NCBI GenBank assembly: GCA_964415445.1
Contig: CAYQAE010000003.1
Span: forward strand, 6,192 to 61,534
DNA: 55,343 nt
DNA from: CAYQAE01 sp964415445 [NCBI: uncultured archaeon]
GTDB taxonomy: Archaea; CAYQAE01
Direction: 5' to 3'
The notes under the pieces are model-generated. The model saw only the letters and a program-made list of their open reading frames with translations, did no database searches and was not told the DNA's origin. Shown here piece after piece: positions 33,179-42,500 of this stretch (position 1 is the first letter of the stretch; the number at the start of each line of letters is the position of its first letter). The position numbers and the translations under genes were made by a program.

Positions 33179-35299
33179 ATGATAAATAAAAAAATTGTAT
33201 TTTTTGTTTGTATAATTTGTATTACTTTTCAATACTCTTTATCTTTATCATCCAAAGAAAAAAGTATAGAATCTATTGATTGGGTGATGGACGATGCTAC
33301 GTGGAACGGTAGTGGATATAAATTTGATGGGACTTCAGTAACCGAAGCTAATATCGGTAATGTCTTTTTAAAGGTATATAATATTTCACAAAACGAGACT
33401 TATCTTGATTTTTCTAAATCTTTAGCTAATTGGTTAATTGCAAATGCAAATAAAAGTGGAATTTGGGCTAGATGGGCAAAATCTCAAGGTGGGAATGTTT
33501 TTTATATTTCAGGTTCAGAGAGCAGTAGCGAATATGGTGGTGCTCCTCAGATAGGGAATTTTTTTCTAAATCTATATCTTAAAACAAATAACCAAACATT
33601 TCTTAATTATTCAAAAAAAGCTGCAAATTGGTTAATTAATACTACTGTAAATATTTCTGGACTTTATATGTGGAACGAAACAACATCTTCTACTGCTAAA
33701 TATACTTCTTTTTTGCGTGGTGCTGCAAATGTTGGAAATTTTTTAACAGAACTATATGCTATTACAAATAATGGTATTTATCTTGATTATGCACAAGGCG
33801 CTGCAAACTGGTTAATAAATATTACTACTATTACAAACAACTATAGCTATTATGAAAAAATAAGTTCTCCTAATACTATCTATTTTAGTTTAGAAGGCGG
33901 CGCTGCAGGAATTGGTAATTTCTTTTTAAATTTATATAAAAAGACAACAAACGATACTTTTCTTAATTATGCGATTGGTACAGCTAATTATTTGATTAAA
34001 GTTTCTAATGGAACAATTAATAATTGCTTTTGGGCAAGAAAAAATGATTATGGATTTTATTACACTGGATTTACAAGAGGTACAGCAGGAATAGCCTATT
34101 ATTTTGTTAATTTATTTGAAACTATTAATTCTGAAATTTATCTTAATTATTCAAAAGGTGCTCTTAATTGGTTAATTTCTCAAAATAAGGATTCAAGTGA
34201 TGATAGTTTTATATGGAATAGAGCGTTAGGTGATCTTACTCAGATATTAAATTATAAATATGGAAATGCAGGTATAGGTCTATTTTTCTTAAACCTATAT
34301 TCTAAGACAAATAATGAATCATATCTTGAATATATTCAAAAAACAGCAAACAAAATACTAGAAACTAATATTTTGGATGGAAGTTATTCTTCTGATTTTC
34401 ATACAGGCGTCTCAGGTATTATTAATTTTTTAATAAAATGCGATCCTGATTGGGATGGAATCGATACTTGGGATGAAGTTTATATGAAAATGGATCCATA
34501 TTCTAATGATACAGATGGTGATAAATTAGATGACTTGTGGGAATATACTCATTTTGGATTTAATGCCACAAATTCTGATACTGATGGTGATGGGCTAAAT
34601 GATTATGATGAACTTATGATCTATTCCACTTTTGCTAATTTAACAGATAGTGATTCTGATGGACTTTCTGATTATGAAGAAGTAAATTATTGGAATTCAA
34701 ATCATGGTATAGGTTCTTGGAATCTAGATTATGATAATGATGGTCTCTCTTGTATTTTAGATTTAGATTCAGATGGAGATGAATTAAATGATTCGTATGA
34801 AATTGAAATTGGCACAAATCCTGCACTAAATGATACAGATAATGATGAAATAAAAGATAAAGCAGAATTATTACTTGGTTTATATCCTAATAATGAAGAT
34901 TCAGATAATGATGGATTAACAGATGGTTTTGAGCTTGAAATAGGTACAAATCCTCTAAATAATGATACTGATGGCGATGGATTAAATGATAGCATTGAAT
35001 ATAATTATTACAAGACTGATCCAAAAAGACCTGATTCAGATAGTGATGGTTGGAATGATTATTATGAAATATTTATCTCTGGAACGGATCCTCTAAATCC
35101 AGACACAGATGGAGACGGAATAAAAGATTCAATAGATTCTGAACCATTAAATAAAGAATCTCAATTAAGCGATTATCTTCAATATTTTGTGTTGGGTTTT
35201 GGAAGCATTATAGGTGTTTCTGTTGGTTCAGTAGGTGCTTCATTAGCTAAAAAAAGAACAAGAAGAAAAAGACAGATATTAAAGACATTTAAAAAATAA
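33179..35299 (+). CDS. Secreted LanC-like protein with thrombospondin-type-3-like repeats
   Basis: The protein has 706 residues with a signal peptide (IVFFVCIICITFQYSLS). Residues about 40-430 hold roughly seven repeats of the form GxAxIGNFFLNLYxKTxNxxFLNYxxxAANWLI. This is the helix-pair repeat of LanC-like alpha/alpha barrels, although the LanC zinc ligands are not evident. Residues about 435-660 are calcium-binding repeats of the DTDGDGLNDYDE type. A membrane helix (YFVLGFGSIIGVSVGSVGASLA) and an Arg/Lys tail end the protein. GGAGAGGT 3 nt upstream of the ATG is the ribosome site. It is followed by a close paralogue after one base. Confidence 0.8.
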   Translation: MINKKIVFFVCIICITFQYSLSLSSKEKSIESIDWVMDDATWNGSGYKFDGTSVTEANIGNVFLKVYNISQNETYLDFSKSLANWLIANANKSGIWARWAKSQGGNVFYISGSESSSEYGGAPQIGNFFLNLYLKTNNQTFLNYSKKAANWLINTTVNISGLYMWNETTSSTAKYTSFLRGAANVGNFLTELYAITNNGIYLDYAQGAANWLINITTITNNYSYYEKISSPNTIYFSLEGGAAGIGNFFLNLYKKTTNDTFLNYAIGTANYLIKVSNGTINNCFWARKNDYGFYYTGFTRGTAGIAYYFVNLFETINSEIYLNYSKGALNWLISQNKDSSDDSFIWNRALGDLTQILNYKYGNAGIGLFFLNLYSKTNNESYLEYIQKTANKILETNILDGSYSSDFHTGVSGIINFLIKCDPDWDGIDTWDEVYMKMDPYSNDTDGDKLDDLWEYTHFGFNATNSDTDGDGLNDYDELMIYSTFANLTDSDSDGLSDYEEVNYWNSNHGIGSWNLDYDNDGLSCILDLDSDGDELNDSYEIEIGTNPALNDTDNDEIKDKAELLLGLYPNNEDSDNDGLTDGFELEIGTNPLNNDTDGDGLNDSIEYNYYKTDPKRPDSDSDGWNDYYEIFISGTDPLNPDTDGDGIKDSIDSEPLNKESQLSDYLQYFVLGFGSIIGVSVGSVGASLAKKRTRRKRQILKTFKK

Positions 35300-35300
35300 G

Positions 35301-37502
35301 ATGATAATAATGATTGAATTTAAATTTAAAAGAGATCATGGCAAAAAAAATAATTTTCTTTATTTAGTGATTTTCATGTTTTTTGTATTTAGTTTTTCTT
35401 CTGTTAATTCTTCTACTTTTAATTATACTATCAAAACAGCTGATGAAATTAATTCAGAAATATCTGAGGAAGATTACGATTGGGTAATTTATAACCCTGG
35501 ATCAATTTATAATTCATTTATAAGTCCGGGTATGTGGGGATATGGTCAGGTAGGTGACTTTTATTTAAATTTATATAATAAAACTCTTAATAATACCTAT
35601 ATGAGGTATTTAGATTTTCTTGGTAATTGGTATCTAAAAAATTCTACTCTTGAAAGAAATAAATCAAAATGGATAACTTATATTAATTATGGGAGTCCAA
35701 AATATTCTAATTATTCTGGCTATAATTTAGGTGTTGCAGGCGCCGCTTATTTTTTGATAAAATTAAGCAATTATACTACAAATTTAACTTACTTTGAACT
35801 TGCACAAAACGCTACTAATTATCTTATGGATACTGTCAATTCTACAAATGGGTATCATTGGTTAGCAAGTGAGACAAGTTCTGAGTATTATACCGGTAAA
35901 GGGGCCGGCACAGCTGGTATAGGGGAGTTATTTATTATAATGTATAATATTACAAAAGATTCTTTTTATCTCGATTCTGCAATATCTTGTGCAAATTGGT
36001 TGATAAATGTTTCTAATAACACAACCTATGGTATAAATTGGCCACATAAAGTCTATTCTGGTCAAAAATATAATATTTTAGGCAATGATCATGGTGTTTT
36101 AGGCATTACAAATTTCTTTTTAGATTTATATTATTTAACAAAACATGAAATTTACAAAGATTATATCTTTGGCGGAGCAGAATGGATAATTAATATTACT
36201 TTAAAAGGAGATAATAATTATTATTGGAAAAACCAATATCCTTTTACAAGCGGTTCTTATTATAATTTTACTGGTGGAAATGGCTTATCCGGTGTAGGTA
36301 AATTTTTCAACAGACTCTATAGACTCACAGGAGATTCAATTTATCTACAATATTCTGAAGGTGCTGCTCATTCACTTATAGATTATGCAATCCAAAATGA
36401 AACAGGAAAAAGATGGTATACCTATTATGATGGAGTAACACCATCATATAAAACAAAAATTGGTTTGGGCACAGGTATGGCAGAGATATTTGAATTTTTT
36501 ATGGATTTGTATAATATTACTTCAAATCAAACCTATTTAGAATATGCAAAACATGCAGCAGAGTATATTATGTATTCAGCACAAGTTAATGATCTTAATT
36601 CATATGAAGCAAATATTTTAGAGAGGGCAGGCTCTGCTTTAGCATTTTTGAGATATAATGCAGATAATGATATGGATAATTTAGATATTTGGGATGAAAT
36701 TTTAGTTTATGGCACTGATCCAAATAATCCTGATACAGATAGTGATGGTTTAAACGATTATAAAGAAGCTATAATACATGGTACATCTCCTATAAACAAT
36801 GATACAGATGATGATGGTCTAAATGATTATTTAGAAATTTTTTATGGATATAGTCCATTCTCAAATGATACTGATTCAGATGGTGTAATAGATTCAGTTG
36901 AAGTTTTATACAATTCAGATGGCAGAAAAAAAGATACAGACAACGATGGTCTAAGTGATTATGAAGAGATCTACATTTATAAAACTAGTCCAACTTCACC
37001 TGATTCAGATGGAGATACTTTTAGTGACTATTTTGAAGTAGTTTGGAATTTAGATCCAAATTCAGAAGATACAGACGGTGAAGGTCTAAATGACACTTAT
37101 GAATATTATACTTCTTTAACAGATCCTAGAGTAGCTGATACTGATGGAGATGGCTTAGATGATTATGAAGAATTATTTATTTACAATACTTCACCCCTAG
37201 ATTCAGATTCAGACAATGATGGTCTAAACGATTTTGAAGAAATCCAAAAAGGTACAGATCCAAATAATCCAGATACCGATGGTGACGGAATAATAGATGG
37301 TGCAGATGAAAATCCATTAGAATCTATTACTTTCTACCAAAAGAATGAATCTATTTTTAATTTTTTAATTGGAATCGGCTTAGGTAGCTTAGTCGCACTT
37401 GCAATGTATTTTAAACCAGACAAAAGCAAGCCCAAAGTTAAAAAATCAAAAAAGGAAGAAAAAGTAGAAGCTGAGAAAAAATCAGGTTTGTTTGATCGAT
37501 AA
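35301..37502 (+). CDS. Paralogue: secreted LanC-like protein with thrombospondin-type-3-like repeats
   Basis: The protein has 733 residues with the same layout as the gene before it: a signal helix (NNFLYLVIFMFFVFSFSSVNS), LanC-like helical repeats (for example GVLGITNFFLDLYYLTKHEIYKDYIFGGAEWIINI), about nine DTDxDGLxDYxE calcium repeats (about 460-680), a membrane helix (FNFLIGIGLGSLVALAMYF) and a lysine-rich tail. The start could be 35301 or the ATG at 35310. The two genes are co-transcribed and probably arose by duplication. The extracellular barrel may bind or process peptides or glycans; this is inference. Confidence 0.8.
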   Translation: MIIMIEFKFKRDHGKKNNFLYLVIFMFFVFSFSSVNSSTFNYTIKTADEINSEISEEDYDWVIYNPGSIYNSFISPGMWGYGQVGDFYLNLYNKTLNNTYMRYLDFLGNWYLKNSTLERNKSKWITYINYGSPKYSNYSGYNLGVAGAAYFLIKLSNYTTNLTYFELAQNATNYLMDTVNSTNGYHWLASETSSEYYTGKGAGTAGIGELFIIMYNITKDSFYLDSAISCANWLINVSNNTTYGINWPHKVYSGQKYNILGNDHGVLGITNFFLDLYYLTKHEIYKDYIFGGAEWIINITLKGDNNYYWKNQYPFTSGSYYNFTGGNGLSGVGKFFNRLYRLTGDSIYLQYSEGAAHSLIDYAIQNETGKRWYTYYDGVTPSYKTKIGLGTGMAEIFEFFMDLYNITSNQTYLEYAKHAAEYIMYSAQVNDLNSYEANILERAGSALAFLRYNADNDMDNLDIWDEILVYGTDPNNPDTDSDGLNDYKEAIIHGTSPINNDTDDDGLNDYLEIFYGYSPFSNDTDSDGVIDSVEVLYNSDGRKKDTDNDGLSDYEEIYIYKTSPTSPDSDGDTFSDYFEVVWNLDPNSEDTDGEGLNDTYEYYTSLTDPRVADTDGDGLDDYEELFIYNTSPLDSDSDNDGLNDFEEIQKGTDPNNPDTDGDGIIDGADENPLESITFYQKNESIFNFLIGIGLGSLVALAMYFKPDKSKPKVKKSKKEEKVEAEKKSGLFDR

Positions 37503-37578
37503 TTAAGAGTTATTTTGAAATAATTTAAAAAAAGTAAGATTTAAATATCTTAATAAGTAAGAATATAACGGTGAACAT

Positions 37579-37830
37579 ATGGTTTTTTTGAAAACTACTT
37601 TGGGTCCGAAAGGTCAGATAGTTATTCCAAAACCAATTAGAAAGGATCTTAACCTAAAAACAGGTGATACTTTGATTTTAGATGACAAAAATAATACAAT
37701 AACTATTAAAATTGAAGATAAAGGAGAAGAATTTGTAAAAAATCTTCTTTCGATTGTTTCAGATAGCAAAAAGACAGTACCCAAAAAAGAAATAGATTGG
37801 GATAGCGAGTATTATTCTCAGGTGAAGTAA
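37579..37830 (+). CDS. vapB: VapB-type antitoxin, AbrB/SpoVT fold
   Basis: The protein has 83 residues. The N-terminal sequence TTLGPKGQIVIPKPIRKDLNLKTGDTLIL is a classic SpoVT/AbrB swapped-hairpin DNA-binding domain. The rest is a flexible tail that would bind the toxin. The last base of its stop codon is the first base of the PIN toxin start. It is expected to repress its own operon. Confidence 0.88.
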   Translation: MVFLKTTLGPKGQIVIPKPIRKDLNLKTGDTLILDDKNNTITIKIEDKGEEFVKNLLSIVSDSKKTVPKKEIDWDSEYYSQVK

Positions 37831-38252
37831 TGCTATATTTGGATTCTAATGTTTTTATATATCCTGAACTTTATAAAGATGAAAAAGCAAAAAATGCTAA
37901 AAAAATTTTAATAGGATTAGCTAATAAGAAATTTAATGCATTTACTTCTTTTATAACACTTGATGAATGTTGTTGGATTGTTTGGAGAAATATAGATAAA
38001 GATACAGGCATCAAATTTGCAAATAAACTTTTTAAATTTCCTAATTTAAGATTTGTTTCTCTAAATGATGAGATTATAAGAAAAATGTTTTTTAATTTGG
38101 AATCATATGATATTCAACCAAGAGATGCTATTCATCTTGCTTCTATGCAAAATAAGAATATTAAAACAATTATCACCGATGATAATGATTTTAATCAAAT
38201 AGATGATATAGAGAGACTCGATTTTATTCAAGCTAGAAAAAAATTATTTTAG
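37830..38252 (+). CDS. vapC: VapC-type PIN-domain ribonuclease toxin
   Basis: The protein has 140 residues. The PIN acidic residues are in place: YLDSNVFIY (first Asp), TLDECCWIV (Glu), PRDAIHLASM (Asp) and TDDNDF (Asp pair). PIN toxins cleave tRNA or rRNA. The overlap with the antitoxin gene gives coupled translation. Confidence 0.88.
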   Translation: MLYLDSNVFIYPELYKDEKAKNAKKILIGLANKKFNAFTSFITLDECCWIVWRNIDKDTGIKFANKLFKFPNLRFVSLNDEIIRKMFFNLESYDIQPRDAIHLASMQNKNIKTIITDDNDFNQIDDIERLDFIQARKKLF

Positions 38253-38413
38253 AAATAATTCTTAGTGAAAAATAATTGAGGTATTATTTAATTTATTTGC
38301 AATTGGGTTGCATAAGTTTTTCGATAGAATTAAAATGGATTTTTTTTTAAATCGTAGGTATTGTTAATAAAACAAAATAAATAAAAATAATATCACTCAA
38401 TTTAACTAATACC

Positions 38414-39223
38414 ATGAATATTATACTTTTTTTGATTATAATTATTGTAATTTTGCTTTGTGCATTTATAACTCTGCTTATATTATTTTTTGCATCACCT
38501 AAGGCAATGAACAACAGAAAACTCTATTCTTCTTTTGGAGAGCTTAAGGAATTGTTATCTAACTATAAAATTCCAGAAATTACAGAAGATAGTTGGCAAA
38601 AACTAAAAAAAGTTGCAGAAGATGTCACAAAGCATATGCTTATAGATGGCGAACACAAAGGTGAAAATTTTCAAAATAAGGTAGTTCAAGATACAAAAAA
38701 TATCTTATCTCCTCTAGATATAACTATAGAAGATTATTATACTAAGGGTAGAGCGGATTTAGTCTTTAGATCAAATATTTTGACAATTGTAGTTGAAGTT
38801 AAAGCTAAAACATCTCAAAAAATTCAAAAATCTGAGTTTCAAAAGGTGGAAGATTATGTTCTGAATTTAGAAGCAGACTTTGGTTTGGTAGTAGTTTTAG
38901 ATTCAGATTATTCTAAAAATCGCACTCTGTATCAGAAATGGATGAGTGAATCTCAATGTGTTTTTGTTGCTCCTGAGACTATCTATTATCCTTTTTTGCA
39001 ATTAATTTATTCCACTCTCAATAAAATGCCAAAAATCGATCCAGATATTCTATATTTTGAAAAAACTAGACAATATCTGCAAAATTCACTATCACATAAC
39101 ATAAAAATAATTGATAGATTAAATGAAGAGATTAGAAAAAATAATAGAAAATATCAAAAATTTACAGATGAGCTTTTATATAATTCAGATCAGATGATAT
39201 CCAAATTAAATAAAAAAAATTAG
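38414..39223 (+). CDS. Membrane-anchored PD-(D/E)XK nuclease-like protein
   Basis: The protein has 269 residues. One N-terminal helix (IILFLIIIIVILLCAFITLLILFF) is followed by a soluble domain. The segment DYYTKGRADLVFRSNILTIVVEVKAKTS fits the catalytic core of a PD-(D/E)XK fold, with Asp at RAD and E-x-K at EVK. A downstream helix with QKVEDYVL adds the usual Gln. The C-terminus is coiled coil. Similar archaeal proteins are restriction-endonuclease-like and of unknown target. It lies after VapBC, separated by 160 nt in which I see no gene. Confidence 0.65.
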   Translation: MNIILFLIIIIVILLCAFITLLILFFASPKAMNNRKLYSSFGELKELLSNYKIPEITEDSWQKLKKVAEDVTKHMLIDGEHKGENFQNKVVQDTKNILSPLDITIEDYYTKGRADLVFRSNILTIVVEVKAKTSQKIQKSEFQKVEDYVLNLEADFGLVVVLDSDYSKNRTLYQKWMSESQCVFVAPETIYYPFLQLIYSTLNKMPKIDPDILYFEKTRQYLQNSLSHNIKIIDRLNEEIRKNNRKYQKFTDELLYNSDQMISKLNKKN

Positions 39224-39373
39224 TATAAATCAATTTTTATTTATCTAAAGGACAATCAAAAGATTGGAATAATGAAAAACATATCTTTATTTCTTAATCT
39301 TTTCAAAGAGAAAAATTAGCTAATTATAGATTCAATAAAAATATTTAAACAAAAAGTTTTTAAAATAAAGCAA

Positions 39374-39381
39374 ATATTTAT
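39374..39381 (+). promoter_or_regulatory. TATA box for the small gene at 39412
   Basis: A TATTTATATA-type box lies about 30 nt before the GTG start and supports real transcription of this short frame. Confidence 0.4.
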
Positions 39382-39411
39382 ATACTAAGTTTTACAATAT
39401 ATTATTTAGAG

Positions 39412-39594
39412 GTGAAGGAGTTGCATGGGCAAATAAATATCCTTTTGTATAAAAATACAGATTTAGCTAAATTAAATATTAAATATTTTTTAAAATCTGC
39501 AGAATGGTTAATTTCACCTACAGAGAATAAAAATCATGATATAAATCCTTATGTTTTTCTACAACAAGCAATTTACGGCTGGAACGCCGAATAA
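39412..39594 (+). CDS. Small protein of unknown function
   Basis: The frame has about 60 residues from GTG (or TTG at 39421, directly after AAGGAG). A TATA box lies about 30 nt upstream and T6 tracts follow the stop, so it looks like a complete single-gene unit. The sequence ...NTDLAKLNIKYFLKSAEWLISPTENKNHDINPYVFLQQAIYGWNAE is helical with a conserved-looking aromatic end. I recognise no family. Being short, it could still be fortuitous. Confidence 0.45.
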   Translation: MKELHGQINILLYKNTDLAKLNIKYFLKSAEWLISPTENKNHDINPYVFLQQAIYGWNAE

Positions 39595-39689
39595 CTTTTT
39601 TCTTTTTTAATTCTATTTTTTGAACTATTCCAATTATTTTAAATATTTACATCATAATGTAATTTCTATCAATCTTATGAGGAGTGAAA

Positions 39690-41075
39690 GTGGCTCAATA
39701 CACACAAGATCAGGTTAACCAACTTTTAAATTATTTAAATCAACTTTTAAGTACATCTGGGTATTTAGCCGATCCAGAGGCACAAAAAATAGCTGCAATT
39801 CTTTCTTCCGCAGATAAAGATCAATTAGTCCAGTGGAAGTTTATTATAGAAAATTCAAGATTAAAAAATGAAGATATTGCCAAAATTCAGAGTTATGTTG
39901 AGTCTAACCAATCAGAATCGAAATTTAAATCCAATATAGATTCTGATATTAGTGTGGAAGAGATTAAAAAGATTAAATTTAAAGATTTAGATACTTCAAA
40001 GACTGAAAAGAGAGAAATATCTCAAGAAGTCAAAGAAGAACCAGATCAAGCAGATAGGGACTTATTAAATCTCTTAAATGAGCCGAAGAAAATTAAAAAA
40101 CCAAAAAATCAAAAATTATTTTTAGAAATGATGGTTGCAGATACTCTAAGTAATAAAAAGAAAAAAGATTTAGATGGTTTTAATATTGAAGAAGAAAAAG
40201 CTAGACTTGAGCTATTAGTTCAATCTGAATCTAAAGAGAAACCAAAATTACAAGAATATAAAATTAAAAAACCTAAAAATAAAGTTATATCAAAGCAAAA
40301 ACCTATTTTAAAAAAACTATCACCTTCAAAAGTTAAAAAACCAACTTCTAACTTTACAAAGAAAAAAGAAGTTGAAAAGATACAAAAAGAGCCAAAAAAA
40401 GAAATATCACAAAATTTAAAGGCAATGGTTAGGAATTCTATTCCAAAAGTAGTTAAAAAGTTAAAAAATGATTTTAATGCATCTATATTAGATTTTAAAG
40501 ATTTTAATTCACAAAAAGCAAATAAAATAAAATCATGGATAGAGAATAATCTTAATTTAATCTCAGAAGATGATTTCTTAGAAATTGATGATTTTAGAAG
40601 TTTTTTTGATTTAGTTCTTTATGAATTGATTCGATATAGAGATCAACCCAAAAAACCTAAAGTGGAAAAAAAGAAAGTTAAAAAACAAGTCAATATCAGT
40701 TCAAAAGAGAAAAAAATTGATAATGAAGATGTAGTTACATTTTCTGATCAACCAAAAAAGGTGTCTGTTGATACTTCTAAGAAAAAAAAGGTAGAAAAAA
40801 AATCAAAGGATTTTGAAAAAGAAATACTAAAATCTGCAAAAATTTCAAAAAAGAAGTTAAAAAAATCGATAAAGAAATTCTATAAGAAGATGAAGAATGA
40901 ATTTGGATCAGATATTGATAAATTAAATGATCCTTTTTCTGAAGATGGTATGGAAGCTTCATCTTGGATTAAAATGAATTTAAATATTTTATCTAAAAAT
41001 GTAGACGATGAGATAAAAGATCACTTAGCTGATATTGTTTTAGAAAAATTAGTTGAATATAAGAATAATTTATAA
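39690..41075 (+). CDS. Lysine-rich protein with a duplicated C-terminal helical domain
   Basis: The protein has about 461 residues. I chose the GTG at 39690 because GAGGAG lies 5-10 nt before it. Residues 1-75 form a helical domain (QDQVNQLLNYLNQLLSTSGY), then a long K/E/P-rich linker follows. Two similar domains of about 80 residues come next. The first is KAMVRNSIPKVVKKLKNDF...IKSWIENNLNLISEDDF, the second KKLKKSIKKFYKKMKNEF...ASSWIKMNLNILSKN. Basic helices suggest nucleic-acid or ribosome contact, but I know of no family. It is followed within 40 nt by the UDP-glucose dehydrogenase gene. Confidence 0.65.
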   Translation: MAQYTQDQVNQLLNYLNQLLSTSGYLADPEAQKIAAILSSADKDQLVQWKFIIENSRLKNEDIAKIQSYVESNQSESKFKSNIDSDISVEEIKKIKFKDLDTSKTEKREISQEVKEEPDQADRDLLNLLNEPKKIKKPKNQKLFLEMMVADTLSNKKKKDLDGFNIEEEKARLELLVQSESKEKPKLQEYKIKKPKNKVISKQKPILKKLSPSKVKKPTSNFTKKKEVEKIQKEPKKEISQNLKAMVRNSIPKVVKKLKNDFNASILDFKDFNSQKANKIKSWIENNLNLISEDDFLEIDDFRSFFDLVLYELIRYRDQPKKPKVEKKKVKKQVNISSKEKKIDNEDVVTFSDQPKKVSVDTSKKKKVEKKSKDFEKEILKSAKISKKKLKKSIKKFYKKMKNEFGSDIDKLNDPFSEDGMEASSWIKMNLNILSKNVDDEIKDHLADIVLEKLVEYKNNL

Positions 41076-41113
41076 TTTCTTTTCTTAACAGACCTTTTTA
41101 TCTGGTGAAATAG

Positions 41114-42448
41114 ATGACAAAATTAAGAATATCAATCGCAGGATGCGGTTTTGTTGGATTGGTAACTTCTGCATCCTTGGCTAGTAGGGAATTTAATGTT
41201 ATAGGTACTACAATAATTAAGGAACACGTTGACCTTATAAATAAAGGTAAATCTCCCTTTTATGAGAAAGATTTAGATGAAATATTACAAAAAGCAATTA
41301 GATCTAATAATTTAAGAGTTACTACAGATAATACCGATGCAGTATTAAATTCAGATATAACTTTTATCTCTGTAGGTACTCCTATGCGTGATAACAAAAG
41401 TATTGATTTAAGCTATATAGATAAAGTATCACAAGAGATAGGTCAAGCTTTAGCTAAAAAAAATGATTATCATGTTGTTGTAGATCGAAGTACAGTTGTA
41501 CCAGGTACAACTAGGAATTTGATTGGAAAAAATTTAGAAAAATATAGTCATAAGAAATTAGGCAAAGATATTGGTTTGTGTATGCAACCCGAATTTTTAC
41601 GCGAAGGTGAATCTGTTTATGATACTTTTTATCCTGATAGAATTATTATTGGCCAATATGATAAAAAAAGTGGGGGTGTTGTAGAGAAAGTTTGGAGAGA
41701 TTTCTATGGTAAAGATTTACCTGATTTAGTTAAAATGAATATAGAAAGTGCTGAAATGGTAAAATATGCAAATAATTGTTTTTTGGCTACAAAAATTAGT
41801 TTTGCAAATGAATTTGCAAATATTTGTGAAAAAGTCAAAGATTTAGATATAAAAGAAGTTATGGCAGGTATTGGGATGGACAAAAGAATTAGTAAAAAGT
41901 TTCTAAATGCTGGTGCAGGATATGGTGGTTCTTGTTTTCCAAAAGATGTGAATGCACTTAAAGCATTTGCAGAAAGCAACTCTTACAATCCACAAATTCT
42001 ATCCTCAGCTCTTTCTGTAAATGAACAACAAGCATTGCATGTGGTGGATCTTGTTAGAGATAAATTAAATATTCTAAAAGACAAAAAAATATCTATATTG
42101 GGACTTAGTTTTAAACCAGGAACTGATGATATGCGCGAAGCTCCAAGTATTAAGATTGTGGAGAATTTAGCAAAAGAAGATGCAAAAATATCTGCATATG
42201 ATCCTTACGCAGAAGAAAGTGCAAAAAGAGCAATAAAAGCAGATATTAATTATTCAAAATCAATAGAAGAATGTTTAGAAGGATCTTTTTGTGCAATAGT
42301 TTTAACAGAATGGGCTGAATTTTCAAAAATAACTCCTGATAAATTTAAAAAACAAATGAAATATCCTTGTGTCTTAGATGCTAGAAGAATTTATGACAAA
42401 GAAGTTTTTTCAAAAGAATTGGATTTTTTGGCTATTGGACTTGGTTGA
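41114..42448 (+). CDS. UDP-glucose/UDP-sugar 6-dehydrogenase
   Basis: The protein has 444 residues, full length for the UDP-glucose/GDP-mannose dehydrogenase family. The NAD-binding motif is GCGFVGLVTSASLA at the N-terminus. The catalytic segment is GAGYGGSCFPKDVNAL, with the nucleophilic Cys and Lys at about residue 275. SLGLSFKPGTDDMREAPS marks the C-terminal UDP-binding domain. It oxidises a UDP-hexose to the uronic acid, a precursor for archaeal N-glycans and exopolysaccharides, which fits the many glycoproteins in this window. Confidence 0.9.
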   Translation: MTKLRISIAGCGFVGLVTSASLASREFNVIGTTIIKEHVDLINKGKSPFYEKDLDEILQKAIRSNNLRVTTDNTDAVLNSDITFISVGTPMRDNKSIDLSYIDKVSQEIGQALAKKNDYHVVVDRSTVVPGTTRNLIGKNLEKYSHKKLGKDIGLCMQPEFLREGESVYDTFYPDRIIIGQYDKKSGGVVEKVWRDFYGKDLPDLVKMNIESAEMVKYANNCFLATKISFANEFANICEKVKDLDIKEVMAGIGMDKRISKKFLNAGAGYGGSCFPKDVNALKAFAESNSYNPQILSSALSVNEQQALHVVDLVRDKLNILKDKKISILGLSFKPGTDDMREAPSIKIVENLAKEDAKISAYDPYAEESAKRAIKADINYSKSIEECLEGSFCAIVLTEWAEFSKITPDKFKKQMKYPCVLDARRIYDKEVFSKELDFLAIGLG

Positions 42449-42500
42449 ACTATTTAGAGATGAAAAAATTTAAAGCATATCAAAATATAGACAAGGTATA

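Noticed and set aside
34500-35130. Short tandem repeat array in the LanC-like gene
   Set aside because: The periodic DNA reflects the DxDxDG calcium repeats of the protein. It is coding repetition, not a separate element; the same holds for 36700-37300.
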